Shown: one piece after another, positions 19,040 through 28,424 of the stretch
How the letters are laid out: each line of letters opens with the position of its first letter
How positions within the stretch are numbered: position 1 is the first letter of the stretch
Assembly: GCF_014023275.1 (NCBI RefSeq)
Contig: NZ_CP054698.1
Span: 434,001-498,000 of the forward strand
DNA: 64,000 nt
DNA from: Nostoc edaphicum CCNP1411
GTDB taxonomy: Bacteria; Cyanobacteriota; Cyanobacteriia; Cyanobacteriales; Nostocaceae
Reading direction: 5' to 3'
Notes under the pieces: generated by a model
The model's input: only the letters and a program-made list of their open reading frames with translations
Database searches by the model: none
What the model was told of the DNA's origin: nothing
Program-made: the position numbers and the translations under genes

Positions 19040-20311
19040 ATGAACGTCTTGCTCCTTAGCACCCAGGATGTAGGTGGTGGTGCGGCTCGTGCTGCATATC
19101 GCTTGCACAAAGGGTTACAAAATATTGACTTACAATCACAAATGCTGGTGCAAGAAAAATCTACTGATGACAAAACAGTAATTGCACCTAATATCAGATT
19201 ATTTCAAGGCATCGCCAAAGCAAAGTTGACATTTGAAACTTTGCCTTTAAAGCTTTATTCTCAAAAGCAAAATACTCCGTTTTTTATTCAATGGTTGCCA
19301 GATAGAGTAGTTTCTCAAGTGGCTCAGATTAATCCAGACATAATCAATTTGCATTGGATTAGCGCAGCTTTTATGCAAATAGAAACTCTTGCGAAACTAA
19401 AGCGCCCTTTGGTCTGGACAATTCATGATATGTGGGCATTTACTGGGGGATGTGGCTATGCTGGAGATTGCGATCGCTACCAAATATCCTGTGGAGCCTG
19501 TCCTCAACTAAACAGCAAAAAAGATTCGGACTTATCCCACTGGGTATGGCAACGTAAAGCCAAAGCTTTGAGAAATTTAAATATGACAATTGTTTCACCA
19601 GGTTCTTGGTTAGCCGAATGCGCCAAGTCTAGTTCTCTTTTTAAGAACTTGCGAATTGAAGTAATTCCGAATGGACTGGATACTCAAAAGTATAAACCTG
19701 TTCATCAAAGTTCAGCACGGGAATTACTCAATTTACCTCTAGATAAACAACTTATTCTATTTGGAGCATTAGATGCAACTAATGACCATAGAAAAGGCTT
19801 TCATTATCTGCAACCAGCACTACAAGAATTAAGCAAATCTGGCTGGAAAGATAAGTTGGAGATCGTTATCTTCGGTGCATCTCAACCCGAAAATTCACCT
19901 GAATTGGGTTTCAAAACACACTATTTGGGACACTTACACGATGATATATCTCTAGCAACTGTTTACTCAGCAGCTGATGTGATGCTTGTACCGTCTCTAC
20001 AAGAATCTTTTGGACAGACAGCTTCAGAATCACTTGCTTGTGGTACTCCAGTTGTGGCATTTAATTCTACTGGCTTAAAAGATATTGTTGATCATCAGCA
20101 GAACGGCTATTTGGCTAAACCTTATGAAGTTGAGGATTTTGGCAAAGGAATTACCTGGGTACTTGAAAATGAACAGAGGTTGCAAAAGCTGTCATTTTAT
20201 GCGCGTGAAAAAGTCGAACAAGAATTCACTCTGGAACTTCAAGCACGTCGTTATTCAGCTTTGTTTCAGGAAATATTGATGATCGCAAAGAAATCTTCAT
20301 TTAGTAATTAG
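19040..20311 (+). CDS. Glycosyltransferase family 4 (GT-B)
   Basis: 423 residues. N-terminal acceptor domain begins VLLLSTQDVGGGAARAAYRL. A cysteine-rich segment after TIHDMWAFTGGCGYAGDCDR (GACPQL) is typical of WcaC/Bme-type GT4 enzymes. The C-terminal donor site reads SLQESFGQTASESLACGTPV, with the E(x7)E motif. Retaining transferase acting on lipid-linked intermediates at the inner membrane face. Specificity unknown. Confidence 0.9.
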   Translation: MNVLLLSTQDVGGGAARAAYRLHKGLQNIDLQSQMLVQEKSTDDKTVIAPNIRLFQGIAKAKLTFETLPLKLYSQKQNTPFFIQWLPDRVVSQVAQINPDIINLHWISAAFMQIETLAKLKRPLVWTIHDMWAFTGGCGYAGDCDRYQISCGACPQLNSKKDSDLSHWVWQRKAKALRNLNMTIVSPGSWLAECAKSSSLFKNLRIEVIPNGLDTQKYKPVHQSSARELLNLPLDKQLILFGALDATNDHRKGFHYLQPALQELSKSGWKDKLEIVIFGASQPENSPELGFKTHYLGHLHDDISLATVYSAADVMLVPSLQESFGQTASESLACGTPVVAFNSTGLKDIVDHQQNGYLAKPYEVEDFGKGITWVLENEQRLQKLSFYAREKVEQEFTLELQARRYSALFQEILMIAKKSSFSN

Positions 20312-20335
20312 TTTAGTAAATCAATACTTCATAAT

Positions 20336-21352
20336 ATGTCAATACCTATAGCTTTTATAATTTGTACAGAACCAGGCCGTTTAGAAGGTCAATCCTTGAT
20401 GCTTGCAGAAAGTATTCGTAAATTCTGCGGTGAATTGAAAAATACACCTATATATAGCTTTCATCCCAGAGTAGGTGAACCTATATTAAAGCAAACTCAA
20501 CAAGCGTTTGAAGCGTTACAGGTGATCCATCAACAAATTCCGATAAATCAAGAATTTCATGAATACTATTTAGCTAACAAACCTCTAGTTTGTGCCTATG
20601 CAGAAAAAAATATCGATGCAGAAATATTAGTTTTTTTAGACAGTGATAAATGCTTTTTTTCGGAGCCAAAAGAATTTTTGTTGCCAGCAAACTGTAATGT
20701 ACGGGTGCGTCCTGAGTATGGTCAAGGAATTGGTTCTACAGGTCTACAAGATCCTCAAGAATGGTATTGGCAAAAACTATATGAAGTGCTGGGAGTAAAG
20801 CGTGAGGTATTTGTTGACACACCAATTGGTAATAAGAGAATCAGAGGCTATTGGAATTCTGGTTTGGTTGCTGTGAGAAGGAGTGCAGGTATATTTACAA
20901 CTTGGAAAGAGAATTTTGAAAAAGTAATGCGCCTAGATATTACTCCTCCTCAGGGTATTTATTTTGTTGAGCAGTCTGTTTTGTCTGTAACTTTATGTGC
21001 GTTGGAAGAAAACGTCGAACATCTTCCTTCTAATTATAGTTATCCATTACCTTTACATAATCGGTTATCAACAGAACTACAAATTAAACATTGGGACGAT
21101 ATCATATCCATTCATTATTTCAACTTATTCTTCTATAACGATTGGAATGCACAAATAAAAAGATTGAAAAAATTCAATATCAATTCAGATAAATATCGAT
21201 GGTTATGTCAAGAAGTTGTCAGACTTAATATGCCTCGTGTATCAGTTTGGCATAGATATATGTTGGTGGTCAGAAGAATGGAACAAAAACTAAAAAACTT
21301 TAATTTAGATATTAATCTTAGTGGTTGGATAGAAAAGATGGTTAAATTTTAA
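20336..21352 (+). CDS. Putative GT-A-fold glycosyltransferase of unknown family
   Basis: 338 residues, soluble. Starts AFIICTEPGRLEGQSLMLAE, has an acidic metal-type site ILVFLDSDKCFF (about 97-108, DSD) and a later YWNSGLVAVRRSAG, a pattern seen in GT-A transferases where NSG lies near the acceptor site. I cannot name the family. Location between a GT4 and a GT2 gene in the polysaccharide cluster supports sugar transfer. Start ATG at 20336. Confidence 0.6.
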   Translation: MSIPIAFIICTEPGRLEGQSLMLAESIRKFCGELKNTPIYSFHPRVGEPILKQTQQAFEALQVIHQQIPINQEFHEYYLANKPLVCAYAEKNIDAEILVFLDSDKCFFSEPKEFLLPANCNVRVRPEYGQGIGSTGLQDPQEWYWQKLYEVLGVKREVFVDTPIGNKRIRGYWNSGLVAVRRSAGIFTTWKENFEKVMRLDITPPQGIYFVEQSVLSVTLCALEENVEHLPSNYSYPLPLHNRLSTELQIKHWDDIISIHYFNLFFYNDWNAQIKRLKKFNINSDKYRWLCQEVVRLNMPRVSVWHRYMLVVRRMEQKLKNFNLDINLSGWIEKMVKF

Positions 21353-21485
21353 AATTACATAAAAATATACAGAAAGTAAAAATTTGATGTTTGGATTATA
21401 AAGGTAAATTTATAAAAATTGCATAAAAGTGCATTATTCTTATGACTATTTTTGTAGATAGTAGATATTATATGAGGGAAATTAA

Positions 21486-22379
21486 ATGAAGCAAGCAAAT
21501 CTAGCTGTAATTATGACATGTTATAACAGGCGGAATACAACTCTTGCCTGTCTAAATGCTTTGTATCAGCAAAACAATCATTGTGATGTTTATTTAACTG
21601 ATGATGGTAGTTCTGATGGGACTACAGAGGCTATCAAAGCAGAATATCCAGAGGTAAAAATACTTCAGGGTAATGGCAATTTATTCTGGGTAGGAGGGAT
21701 GCATCTCGCCTTTGGTGAGGCAATAAAACATCAATATGATTATTATCTGTGGTTAAATGATGACACATTTCTGGAAGCCAACGCTGTGAGTAAACTATTG
21801 CAGGTTCATCAAAATTTGACAGAACTTGGTTATCCAGACTCGATTGTAGTTGGTTCAACTAGAGACTCAATGACAGGAAAAGCAACCTATGGAGGAGCAG
21901 TAAAATCTAAAAAGTGGTATTCTAACAAGTTTGAATTTTTAGAACCAAGTTCTGTTATCCAACAATGCGATGCTATGTATGGTAACTGCGTGCTAATCCC
22001 TAAAAGTATTGCCATAAAAGTTGGCAATATTGATACAGCCTTTGTTCACAGTTTAGGAGATTTAGATTATGCCCTGAGAGCGCGTAAAATGGGTTGTAAA
22101 ATATGGGTAGCCCCTGGATATATTGGTACTTGTAATAGAAATTCTATCCGCAATAGCTGGGTCGATACCAATTTAAATATATTAGAACGCTTGAAAAAGG
22201 TTCTGCAAATTAAAGGATTTCCATTGAAATCATGGACTATATTTTGTAGCAGACACTCTGGACCATTTTGGATATTTTACTGGTTCTTACCCTATATCAG
22301 AGCAATTATTGGTTATAAGGATTTGGCAATTTCTCCCACATTTGCTGAGGACATCAATCAAACTAACTCAGAAGTTTAA
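21486..22379 (+). CDS. Glycosyltransferase family 2 (rhamnosyltransferase-like)
   Basis: 297 residues. Begins AVIMTCYNRRNTTLACLNAL; donor site YLTDDGSSDGT; metal site YYLWLNDDTFLEANA; acceptor-side GDLDYALRARKMGCKIWVAPG (the ED/DxDYxxR motif). The NGNLFWVGGMH segment is typical of rhamnosyl- and galactofuranosyl-type GT2 proteins. Start ATG at 21486 with GAGGGAAATTA upstream. Preceded by about 130 bases of AT-rich spacer. Confidence 0.88.
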   Translation: MKQANLAVIMTCYNRRNTTLACLNALYQQNNHCDVYLTDDGSSDGTTEAIKAEYPEVKILQGNGNLFWVGGMHLAFGEAIKHQYDYYLWLNDDTFLEANAVSKLLQVHQNLTELGYPDSIVVGSTRDSMTGKATYGGAVKSKKWYSNKFEFLEPSSVIQQCDAMYGNCVLIPKSIAIKVGNIDTAFVHSLGDLDYALRARKMGCKIWVAPGYIGTCNRNSIRNSWVDTNLNILERLKKVLQIKGFPLKSWTIFCSRHSGPFWIFYWFLPYIRAIIGYKDLAISPTFAEDINQTNSEV

Positions 22380-22484
22380 TATTCACACGAAAGTCATTAG
22401 TCAATAGTATTTGGATAATTTATAAATATCTTAATAATTTGACAAAGGCAATTTTGAATTCTTAGATTACAAAATAATCATTTT

Positions 22485-23636
22485 ATGGGTAAACGCTTAC
22501 TAATTGTCTCAACACTCGATTCTAGTCAACCATTTGGTGCATTTACTAGACCTTTTTATCTAGGACAATATCTGACGGAATATTTTGATGTTTTTCAGCT
22601 AGGTTTAGATTGTTCATCTGTTAATTATGCACCTTCTTTTTCGATTGCTTCAAGAAGCTTAAAGTCATACATTAAAGCTATAGAAAAGTGTATCGACGAG
22701 TTCTGTCCAGATATTGTGTATGCTCAAGAAACACTACCTGGATTGGCTGCTTTAATTTCACTAAAGCTTAGAAAATACAGTAGTTCCTCTCTTGTATTTG
22801 ATTTTCATACATTCTCGCCATACGAATACTGGATGCGCTTGTTTTCAGTTGCTAATCCCTTCAAAGAGTTTGCACAATGTATTAAAACATATATTGCTCA
22901 GGGGACTTTGATATTCTCTGGCAGTCCAATTATTGCAGCAGGTGAATCCATTCCTAGACTAATTTCCCAATGGTATGGTAAAACTCCACAGCAAATTTAT
23001 TGCATCGGAAATGGAGTGACTGAAGACTTACTAAATACTGAAGATTTTCCCGATAAAGATCCCTATCAAGCATTCAGACCAGCTAAAATAGTGGTTCTTA
23101 TTGCTCCCAAAACATTTCAATTTCCAACTAATGATATGTCTGTATCAATGGCTATTGAGGTTGCTAAATCCCTTGAAAGCCATGAAAATAAATTACATTT
23201 TATTGTCATTGGTAGGGATAGTAGTGATATTTCAGAACCAATACCCTCTAATATCTCTTTTTTAGGATTTTTACCTAGGAGAGAAGATTTTGTTGACCAT
23301 CTTAAATATGCAGATATCGCTTTGCTGCCATTTTCAAAACAAGCCGTAGCAGGAGGTGCTCGCAATAAAGCATTAGATTATTTTGCTAGTAAAAAGTTAG
23401 TTGTATCAACACCAGAAGGCTTGCGAGGGTTAGAAGAATTTCGCAACTTAGAACATCTGTTAGTAACAGGATACTCTAGCGAAGAAGTTGCTAGCACAGT
23501 GCTGGATGCTGCTTCAAATATTGATAAATATCAATCACTTGTAGATACAGCTTATACGTTAATTACAGAAAAATATTCCTGGAATGCAAGAGCGCAAAAT
23601 ATCGCGGAAATACTCATGAGAGTCAGTCCTTCTTAG
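22485..23636 (+). CDS. Glycosyltransferase family 1/4-like (GT-B)
   Basis: 383 residues. Starts RLLIVSTLDSSQPFGAFTRP, with DIVYAQETLPGLAALISLKL and FDFHTFSPYEYW, typical of GT-B acceptor domains; the donor half has IGNGVTEDLL, FIVIGRDSSD, ADIALLPFSKQAVAGGARNK and LDYFASKKLVVSTPEGLRG. The E(x7)E motif is modified compared with the GT4 at 19040. Sugar specificity unknown. Start ATG at 22485. Confidence 0.82.
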   Translation: MGKRLLIVSTLDSSQPFGAFTRPFYLGQYLTEYFDVFQLGLDCSSVNYAPSFSIASRSLKSYIKAIEKCIDEFCPDIVYAQETLPGLAALISLKLRKYSSSSLVFDFHTFSPYEYWMRLFSVANPFKEFAQCIKTYIAQGTLIFSGSPIIAAGESIPRLISQWYGKTPQQIYCIGNGVTEDLLNTEDFPDKDPYQAFRPAKIVVLIAPKTFQFPTNDMSVSMAIEVAKSLESHENKLHFIVIGRDSSDISEPIPSNISFLGFLPRREDFVDHLKYADIALLPFSKQAVAGGARNKALDYFASKKLVVSTPEGLRGLEEFRNLEHLLVTGYSSEEVASTVLDAASNIDKYQSLVDTAYTLITEKYSWNARAQNIAEILMRVSPS

Positions 23637-23789
23637 TTAGATTTGTTTTTTAACATATTTAAACTAAGAAAAATTAGTCGGTTTAAATATTTCAATCCTG
23701 AAGTATTTAAACATTGCTAAAAACTAATTTTAAAATATCCCCCTTTATCATGAGATAACATCTAATACTGATCATAAGAAAAACAAGAC

Positions 23790-24614
23790 ATGAAAAATCG
23801 ATTCTCTTATAAACTTCTGGGTGCTAAAGTAGATGCACTCTCTATGCTCGACTTAAATTTATTGATTCAAGAATCTATTGATAAGAACAAGAAATGGATT
23901 ATTGCTAATCACAACTTGCATAGTCTTTATCTCTTCCATAATGATCCAGAAATGCAAGCTTTTTATGCCAAGGCAGAATATACCCATATTGATGGTATGC
24001 CTTTAGTGTTAATTGGAAAGCTGTTGGGTTTTCCAATTAAACGAGAACAAAGAGTAACCTATGCTGACTGGGTATGGTCTCTGATGGCGGAAGCTGCTAA
24101 TAAAGGCTGGCGTATATTCTATTTAGGTTCAAAGCCAGGAGTTGCTGAAAAAGGAGTAAGTATTTTGTGCCAGAAATTTCCTGGTTTACAGATTGCTTGC
24201 GCTCATGGTTACATTGATATGGATAAAGATAGTCAAGAAAATCTCGCTACTCTGGCTGCAATTAATGCTTACAAACCCCATGTATTAATGGTAGGGATGG
24301 GTATGCCACGCCAAGAGCATTGGATTTCTGAAAATCTTGAACATATTCATACCAACACTATTTTGACTAGTGGAGCCTGCATGGACTATGTAGCAGGAGT
24401 AGTACCTACTCCTCCACGCTGGATGGGAAGATTGGGATTGGAATGGTTGTATCGTTTGTTGTCTGAACCTAAAAGACTTTGGAGACGTTACTTACTTGAG
24501 CCTTGGTTTGTTGGCACATTATTTTTACGAGAAATTTGGAGTATCTCAAGTCAACAAAAAAAAAATAAAATGCTGCTATTTCTAAGTACAAGATTTCACA
24601 AGTTTATCGCGTGA
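23790..24614 (+). CDS. WecG/TagA/CpsF family glycosyltransferase
   Basis: 274 residues. Diagnostic motifs: IANHNLHSLYLFHNDPE, HIDGMPLV (the conserved Asp-Gly), VTYADWVW, RIFYLGSKPGV, MVGMGMPRQEHWI, and the C-terminal VPTPPRWMGRLGLEWLYRLL followed by EPKRLWRRYL, a basic membrane-contact tail. Enzymes of this GT26 family transfer ManNAc or ManNAcA (or related sugars) to lipid-linked GlcNAc, usually the second step of a repeat unit. The final gene of the cluster. Start ATG at 23790. Confidence 0.92.
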   Translation: MKNRFSYKLLGAKVDALSMLDLNLLIQESIDKNKKWIIANHNLHSLYLFHNDPEMQAFYAKAEYTHIDGMPLVLIGKLLGFPIKREQRVTYADWVWSLMAEAANKGWRIFYLGSKPGVAEKGVSILCQKFPGLQIACAHGYIDMDKDSQENLATLAAINAYKPHVLMVGMGMPRQEHWISENLEHIHTNTILTSGACMDYVAGVVPTPPRWMGRLGLEWLYRLLSEPKRLWRRYLLEPWFVGTLFLREIWSISSQQKKNKMLLFLSTRFHKFIA

Positions 24615-24810
24615 AAGAGCTTCTTAAAGCCTTACCAGTGGGTCGCTCAATTCATCCAGAATTTATGAAATACTGTACTAAGGCTTAATCATTAATTAGT
24701 CAGTGCATCTTATTCAATTTTCATGTTTGTGAGTAGCGAAGAACATCGCCACATACTTCGCTTAGAATAATTTTTAAAAAGAGCTATTTTCGCTTGGGTG
24801 GAGTATTAAG

Positions 24811-25956
24811 TTAACTGCTGAAAGCCTTGGCAATAGCATTGCGGGCAGGTTTAGGTTGCAGGTTCTCATCAAAGGGGAGTGGACGCAGAAATTTCCAGAG
24901 ACTTGGATTGTCTCTAAAGGTTTTTCCTGGCATCCAGTCAGGATGACGTATCCAGGTATGACGGTCGGTAATCCCCCATGTAATGACAGTATCAACTTTA
25001 GCAGCAAAGCACAGATCAAGATATCGCTTGTAACTGTCGGCTACCATCTGGTCTAGTTTTTTGATACTATCAGGCAATGGGGTATCAATGATAATATCTA
25101 ATTCTGTAATTATTGGTTTTACCTCAAGATCATTAAGCCGTTTTAAGACGGAATTAAATCCTTTCTCATCAAAACCGTATGCAGTAGAAAACCATAGATG
25201 CGACTGGATGCCTGCCCCATCAATTTTAACGTCACTATTCTTCAGATATTCGATCATTTTTAAGAATCGATCTGACTTCCATGTAGCGCCTTCGATGCCA
25301 AAATCGTTTAGATAAAATTTCTTGCTGCTATCAACTGAAGCAGCAATTAAAAATAAGTCTCGAATCAATTCTCGTTTTACCCCTTTACGCAAACCGTAGG
25401 TGGCATTGTCGGCTTCATTTTCATTATCAGCAATAATTTCATTGGCAATATCCCAAGACTTTAAAACCTTGCTCTTACGATAATGACCCATAACTCCTTT
25501 AACATGGCGTTCGATCATCTTCAGTGTAGGGGGATAAGGAAGCCAGTCTGGTCTTCCCATGTGCCAAAAAAGGGTATGCCCGTGCATTTCTATATTATGC
25601 TTTTCGCAGAAATTAGCGATCGCATCTGCTGATTCAAAAGTAAATTTTCCTGGCTGTGGTTCTGTGGCGTTCCATTTCAATTCACCATTCGGTGTCACAA
25701 TCGAACATTCACGAGCAATCAGGTCAGCGTAATCCTTCTCTGTTTGCAAAAATTCACTAGAAATTGCTGCGCCATAACGCTTTCCTTTGGCCGCAGCTAA
25801 TTGCCGAAGAGGAGAATTTACATTTGGATAATTTGCTGCAATTTCATTGGTAGTCTGGTCTTCTTTTTGCTTATCCTTCTGTAAAAACCCCATAGTCAAT
25901 AGGGCAGAAAGGGTTGTATATCCCGCTCTTGTTAAAAATTTTCTCCGGTCAGGCAT
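24811..25956 (-). CDS. GH10 endo-1,4-beta-xylanase-like glycoside hydrolase, Tat-exported
   Basis: 381 residues. N-terminus DRRKFLTRAG plus a hydrophobic stretch is a twin-arginine signal (RRxFL). The GH10 barrel shows GHTLFWHMGRPDWLP (about 126-140), acid/base Glu173 in WDIANEII, QSH (251-253), nucleophile Glu285 in ITELDI and a final WGITDRHTW. All key residues are kept. GH10 enzymes cut beta-1,4-xylan and some related glucans. It converges on the polysaccharide cluster, so trimming or remodelling the cell's own polymer is possible (inference). Start ATG at 25956. Confidence 0.9.
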   Translation of the reverse strand: MPDRRKFLTRAGYTTLSALLTMGFLQKDKQKEDQTTNEIAANYPNVNSPLRQLAAAKGKRYGAAISSEFLQTEKDYADLIARECSIVTPNGELKWNATEPQPGKFTFESADAIANFCEKHNIEMHGHTLFWHMGRPDWLPYPPTLKMIERHVKGVMGHYRKSKVLKSWDIANEIIADNENEADNATYGLRKGVKRELIRDLFLIAASVDSSKKFYLNDFGIEGATWKSDRFLKMIEYLKNSDVKIDGAGIQSHLWFSTAYGFDEKGFNSVLKRLNDLEVKPIITELDIIIDTPLPDSIKKLDQMVADSYKRYLDLCFAAKVDTVITWGITDRHTWIRHPDWMPGKTFRDNPSLWKFLRPLPFDENLQPKPARNAIAKAFSS

Positions 25957-26168
25957 AAATTTTACTTAATAAAAACACACGTATTATTATATTACAGAAT
26001 AAGTTTTGATACTTTTGAAGCTTAGTTCTGATTCCCACAATCATTGCATCCTAAAGAGCCAAAGCTAAACTTTGTCTACCTTTTCAGTAAACTTTACTGT
26101 GGAACGTTGCACCAACACTTACTAAAAATTGATGATGTATTACATCTAGCGCAAAACTAGGTTAAACT

Positions 26169-26187
26169 ATAACGCATGTTCGATTTA
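26169..26187. promoter_or_regulatory. Candidate TetR operator 1
   Basis: ATAACGCATGTTCGATTTA resembles the site at 26240-26258 in direct orientation, 71 bp apart. The shared core is ATAACG, three variable bases, then GTTC. It lies about 85 bp ahead of the TetR start. Confidence 0.45.
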
Positions 26188-26239
26188 AATCAATTAGCTA
26201 TGATTTTACACCTCAGCATTAAAGATGTTATTTTAATGT

Positions 26240-26258
26240 ATAACGAGCGTTCAATATA
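26240..26258. promoter_or_regulatory. Candidate TetR operator 2
   Basis: ATAACGAGCGTTCAATATA contains the near-palindrome AACGAGCGTT, a form typical of TetR/AcrR operators. It ends 13 bp before the TetR ATG, so binding there would block the gene's own expression. Confidence 0.5.
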
Positions 26259-26271
26259 AATAACCTGAGTC

Positions 26272-26865
26272 ATGCCTAAGATTGTTGACCATGAGCAATA
26301 CCGTAAAGAACTGCTCGACAAGTGCTTTGATTTATTTGCCCAAAAAGGCTATGGTTCCATTACTATGCGCCAAATTGCCGAAGGATTAGGGGTTTCTACT
26401 GGTACGTTGTACCACTATTTTCCTAGCAAACAAGCTTTATTTGAGCAATTGGCCCAAGAAATATGTGAGCAAGATTTAAGTGCAGCATTGGCTGAATTGG
26501 AAGGAGCGCAAACCCTACAAGAGGGGATGGAAGCACTAGGAAGATATCTAGTAAAAAATGAAGATTACTTTATTAAGTGGACTTATATATGGATTGATTT
26601 TTGTCAACATCAAGACTCTAAAGAAATGTTGAGTAATAGTGTTTTTAAGCGGACTAATCAGCGTTATCAGCAGGCAGCCTGTGATTTTGTAGGTATTCAA
26701 GATCCGGTATTAGCTTCCTTCGTCTTGAGTTTTGTAAATGGTTTAATTCTGGAGAAATTATGGGGTGATGAAACAATTGATTTTATGGAACAATGTGCGC
26801 TATTAGGCAAAATGCTCACGGCATATTTGCCGCAACATAAGTCAGGAATTAGGAGTTATATTTAA
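26272..26865 (+). CDS. TetR/AcrR family transcriptional repressor
   Basis: 197 residues. The helix-turn-helix is textbook: FDLFAQKGYGSITMRQIAEG then VSTGTLYHYFPSKQALF (about residues 13-52). The C-terminal ligand-binding part is family-specific and unknown. It precedes a DevBCA-type exporter with 125 bp spacing and on the same strand, so it probably controls both itself and the exporter, with the exported compound or an analogue as inducer (inference). Confidence 0.93.
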   Translation: MPKIVDHEQYRKELLDKCFDLFAQKGYGSITMRQIAEGLGVSTGTLYHYFPSKQALFEQLAQEICEQDLSAALAELEGAQTLQEGMEALGRYLVKNEDYFIKWTYIWIDFCQHQDSKEMLSNSVFKRTNQRYQQAACDFVGIQDPVLASFVLSFVNGLILEKLWGDETIDFMEQCALLGKMLTAYLPQHKSGIRSYI

Positions 26866-26990
26866 TAACTCAATAAGTTGTAAAATTAACATATATAACA
26901 ATCATGAATTAATTGATTAGTAAGAAGTATTTCCTACCAATATTAGCTAAGTTGATGTAGAAAAAATTATTTTTTAGGAGAGTAAAAGAG

Positions 26991-28280
26991 ATGGTTCAAA
27001 AGCTATCAAAAAAGACTTCCAATAAATGGTTAGTTGCATTAGTAATTGCCGCTACTGCTGTTACAGGTGGAATTGTTGTTTATGGGATTTCTCAATTTGG
27101 GTTAGTTAGTCAAGCTGAGAAATCTGAGCCAGTAGAAACCACGCCTAAAAGTCAAAAAGTGGCTGCATTAGGACGACTAGAACCGGAAGCAGAGGTAATT
27201 AGCTTGTTTGCACCCTTGGCATTGGATGGCGATCGCATTGCTCAAATTTTAGTCAAAGAAGGCGATCGCGTTAAAGCCGGACAGATGGTGGCAATTTTAG
27301 ACGCCCGCGATCGCTTACAAACTGCTGTACTACAAGCCCAACAACAAGTTAGAGTTGCTCAAGCTAAACTCGCTCAAGTTGAAGCTGGAGCAAAAGTAGG
27401 AGAAATTAACGCCCAGCAGGCAAGTGTTGAACGCCTCCAGGCTCAATCCCAAGGAGACAAAACAGCGCAACAGGAAGCGATATTTCGCATAGAGGCACAG
27501 TGGGAAGGAGACAGAATCGCGCAAGAGGCAACCATTAAGAAGCTAGAGGCAGAACTCAAAAATGCCGAAGCCGAATATCAACGTTATCAGCAGCTATATT
27601 CTCAAGGTGCAGTTTCTAATTCTTTATATGACAGCAAAGGCTTAACTGTAGAAACCGCCAAACAGCAAGTAGACGAAGCCAAAGCAGTTCTCAACCGCAT
27701 TAATACCACTGCTAGCAAACAATTATCTGAAGCAAAAGCAGCACTCGCCCGTACTAACGCCACTGGTAGCAAGCAAGTTAGTGAAGCCAAAGCCACGCTC
27801 ACCAGTATTGCAGAAGTCCGACCTGTAGATGTAGCCGCAGCCCAGACAGAAGTTGAAAATGCGATCGCTACACTCAAACACGCCCAAACCGAGTTGGCTG
27901 GTGCTTACATCAAAGCACCGATGACAGGACAGATCATCAAAATTCACACGCGAGTTGGAGAAAAAATTAGTGCTTCTGGTATTGCAGACTTAGCGCAAAC
28001 AGACCAGATGATGGCAGTAGCAGAAGTTTATCAAACCGATATCGGTAAAGTGAAATTAGGACAACAAGCAGTGATTAGCAGTCAGGCATTTGCCAGTGAA
28101 CTGCGAGGAACCGTTGCCCAAATTGGCTTGCAGGTGAATAGACAAAACGTTTTTAGCAACCAGCCAGGGGAAAATCTTGATAGCCGAGTAGTTGAGGTGA
28201 AAATTCGCCTCAATCCTGAAGACAGCAAGCGAGTTGCAGGTTTCACTAACTTACAGGTACAAACAGCGATTGAAATATAG
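26991..28280 (+). CDS. devB: DevB-like periplasmic adaptor (HlyD family) of an ABC exporter
   Basis: 429 residues. One N-terminal membrane helix (WLVALVIAATAVTGGIVVYG), lipoyl half (GRLEPEAEVISLFAP), a long coiled coil (about 105-290) rich in Ala/Gln/Lys, second lipoyl half (GAYIKAPMTGQIIKIHTRVG) and a beta-barrel end with the DevB signature SRVVEVKIRLNPEDSKRVAG. The family links an inner-membrane ABC pump to TolC. The best-known cluster, devBCA, exports heterocyst glycolipids; this is probably a paralogue, because it comes with a TetR regulator. Ribosome site AGGAG ahead of ATG 26991. Confidence 0.9.
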   Translation: MVQKLSKKTSNKWLVALVIAATAVTGGIVVYGISQFGLVSQAEKSEPVETTPKSQKVAALGRLEPEAEVISLFAPLALDGDRIAQILVKEGDRVKAGQMVAILDARDRLQTAVLQAQQQVRVAQAKLAQVEAGAKVGEINAQQASVERLQAQSQGDKTAQQEAIFRIEAQWEGDRIAQEATIKKLEAELKNAEAEYQRYQQLYSQGAVSNSLYDSKGLTVETAKQQVDEAKAVLNRINTTASKQLSEAKAALARTNATGSKQVSEAKATLTSIAEVRPVDVAAAQTEVENAIATLKHAQTELAGAYIKAPMTGQIIKIHTRVGEKISASGIADLAQTDQMMAVAEVYQTDIGKVKLGQQAVISSQAFASELRGTVAQIGLQVNRQNVFSNQPGENLDSRVVEVKIRLNPEDSKRVAGFTNLQVQTAIEI

Positions 28281-28312
28281 GAGGGTAGGGAACAGGGAAT
28301 AGGGAATAGGAA
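28281..28312. repeat. GGGAATA-type heptamer repeat
   Basis: Short tandem GGGAACA/GGGAATA heptamers immediately after the DevB stop codon. Same repeat class as other sites in this window. Confidence 0.65.
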
Positions 28313-28424
28313 AGAAAGCATAGATCCGTACTGAGTCTTTTTCAAAAATTAAATAGGGGTTCTATATAGAGTTGTTGTTTGTTGTCTCGTGTATTCCAGC
28401 ATTTTTTATAGGGTGAATTCAATC

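Larger units (their letters stand above)
25957..26271. promoter_or_regulatory. Divergent promoter region between GH10 and TetR genes
   Basis: 315 bp, AT-rich, serving a leftward and a rightward gene. Its right half contains two matching sites (26169-26187 and 26240-26258) described separately as likely TetR operators. No gene is visible. Confidence 0.5.

Noticed and set aside
24611-24688. 25-residue frame from GTG overlapping the end of the WecG-type gene
   Set aside because: Too short, no ribosome site, no match; could be chance.
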